DNA of 5,021 nucleotides, from assembly GCA_030609785.1 (NCBI GenBank), contig JAUWTC010000247.1, forward strand, positions 1 to 5,021. The letters run 5' to 3'. The translations under genes and the position numbers were made by a program. This document shows, piece by piece, positions 4,876 through 5,021 of the stretch (positions are counted from its first letter, which is position 1; every line of letters begins with the position of its first letter). Under the pieces are notes generated by a model. The model was not told where the DNA came from. It was given only the letters and a program-made list of their open reading frames with translations, and did not search any database. This DNA comes from Holophagae bacterium. GTDB lineage: Bacteria; Acidobacteriota; Thermoanaerobaculia; Thermoanaerobaculales; Sulfomarinibacteraceae.

Positions 4876-5021
4876 ATGAACACCGCCGACATTCGTTTCG
4901 GACTGGTTGGGCTCGGTGCAGTTGCCGTGATGTCCCAGGCTCTCTTGATCCGGGAGGCGATGACGACCCTCGGTGGATCGGAACTGGCGTGGGGCTGTAT
5001 TCTCTTTCTCTGGCTGATCGG
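4876..5021 (+). CDS. N-terminus of a multi-pass membrane protein, fused membrane/spermidine synthase-like family (partial)
   Basis: Only the first 48 codons are present; the gene runs off the window. The protein begins MNTADIRFGLVGLGAVAVMS and continues with QALLIREAMTTLGGSELAWG, then a hydrophobic CILFLWLIG. The first hydrophobic segment, then a Q-x-L-L-x-R-E motif, a short loop with GG-x-E-L, and a second hydrophobic segment match my memory of the N-terminus of integral-membrane proteins with a C-terminal spermidine synthase-like domain, in which SQxLLxRELxxxFGGNELxxG is typical. The catalytic part is not visible, so no reaction can be assigned. No good Shine-Dalgarno sequence precedes the ATG. 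Another ATG at 4868 is in a different frame, which is not the frame carrying these motifs. The terminator at 4436-4467 implies its own promoter. Confidence 0.7.
   Translation, partial: MNTADIRFGLVGLGAVAVMSQALLIREAMTTLGGSELAWGCILFLWLI

Overview
The window reads as ordinary chromosomal sequence from a high-GC, probably double-membraned (Gram-negative type) environmental bacterium. I cannot place the phylum. The double-membrane inference rests on one exported protein that resembles the DUF3187 family. The intergenic repeat tracts are of a kind I associate with genomes of uncultured or environmental bacteria, but that is recollection and not proof.

Layout. Positions 1-104 hold the 3' flank of a minus-strand gene, including a degenerate 8-bp tandem tract. 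Positions 105-2344 carry two tightly coupled minus-strand genes: a PLP-dependent cysteine desulfurase / selenocysteine lyase-like protein, followed by an exported DUF3187-like protein. Positions 2345-2783 are a divergent intergenic region. It has a hairpin-rich half next to the desulfurase gene and a pyrimidine-rich, roughly 9-bp periodic repeat tract next to the plus-strand gene. Positions 2784-4415 encode a full-length L-glutamate gamma-semialdehyde (1-pyrroline-5-carboxylate) dehydrogenase, followed by a clear intrinsic terminator. Positions 4468-4875 have no convincing gene but contain a series of inverted repeats, including a perfect 16-bp one. At 4876 a membrane protein begins and runs off the end; its start looks like the N-terminus of the fused membrane/spermidine synthase-like family.

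How they fit together. The dehydrogenase completes proline catabolism to glutamate and is apparently transcribed alone; no proline dehydrogenase is visible here. The desulfurase mobilises sulfur or selenium from cysteine or selenocysteine, and its stop codon lies at the start of the DUF3187-like gene, so the two are probably co-transcribed and translationally coupled. No shared pathway is evident. I see no clear novel multi-gene system. The most unusual content is non-coding: two families of short-period degenerate repeats and the dense hairpin region at 4517-4846.
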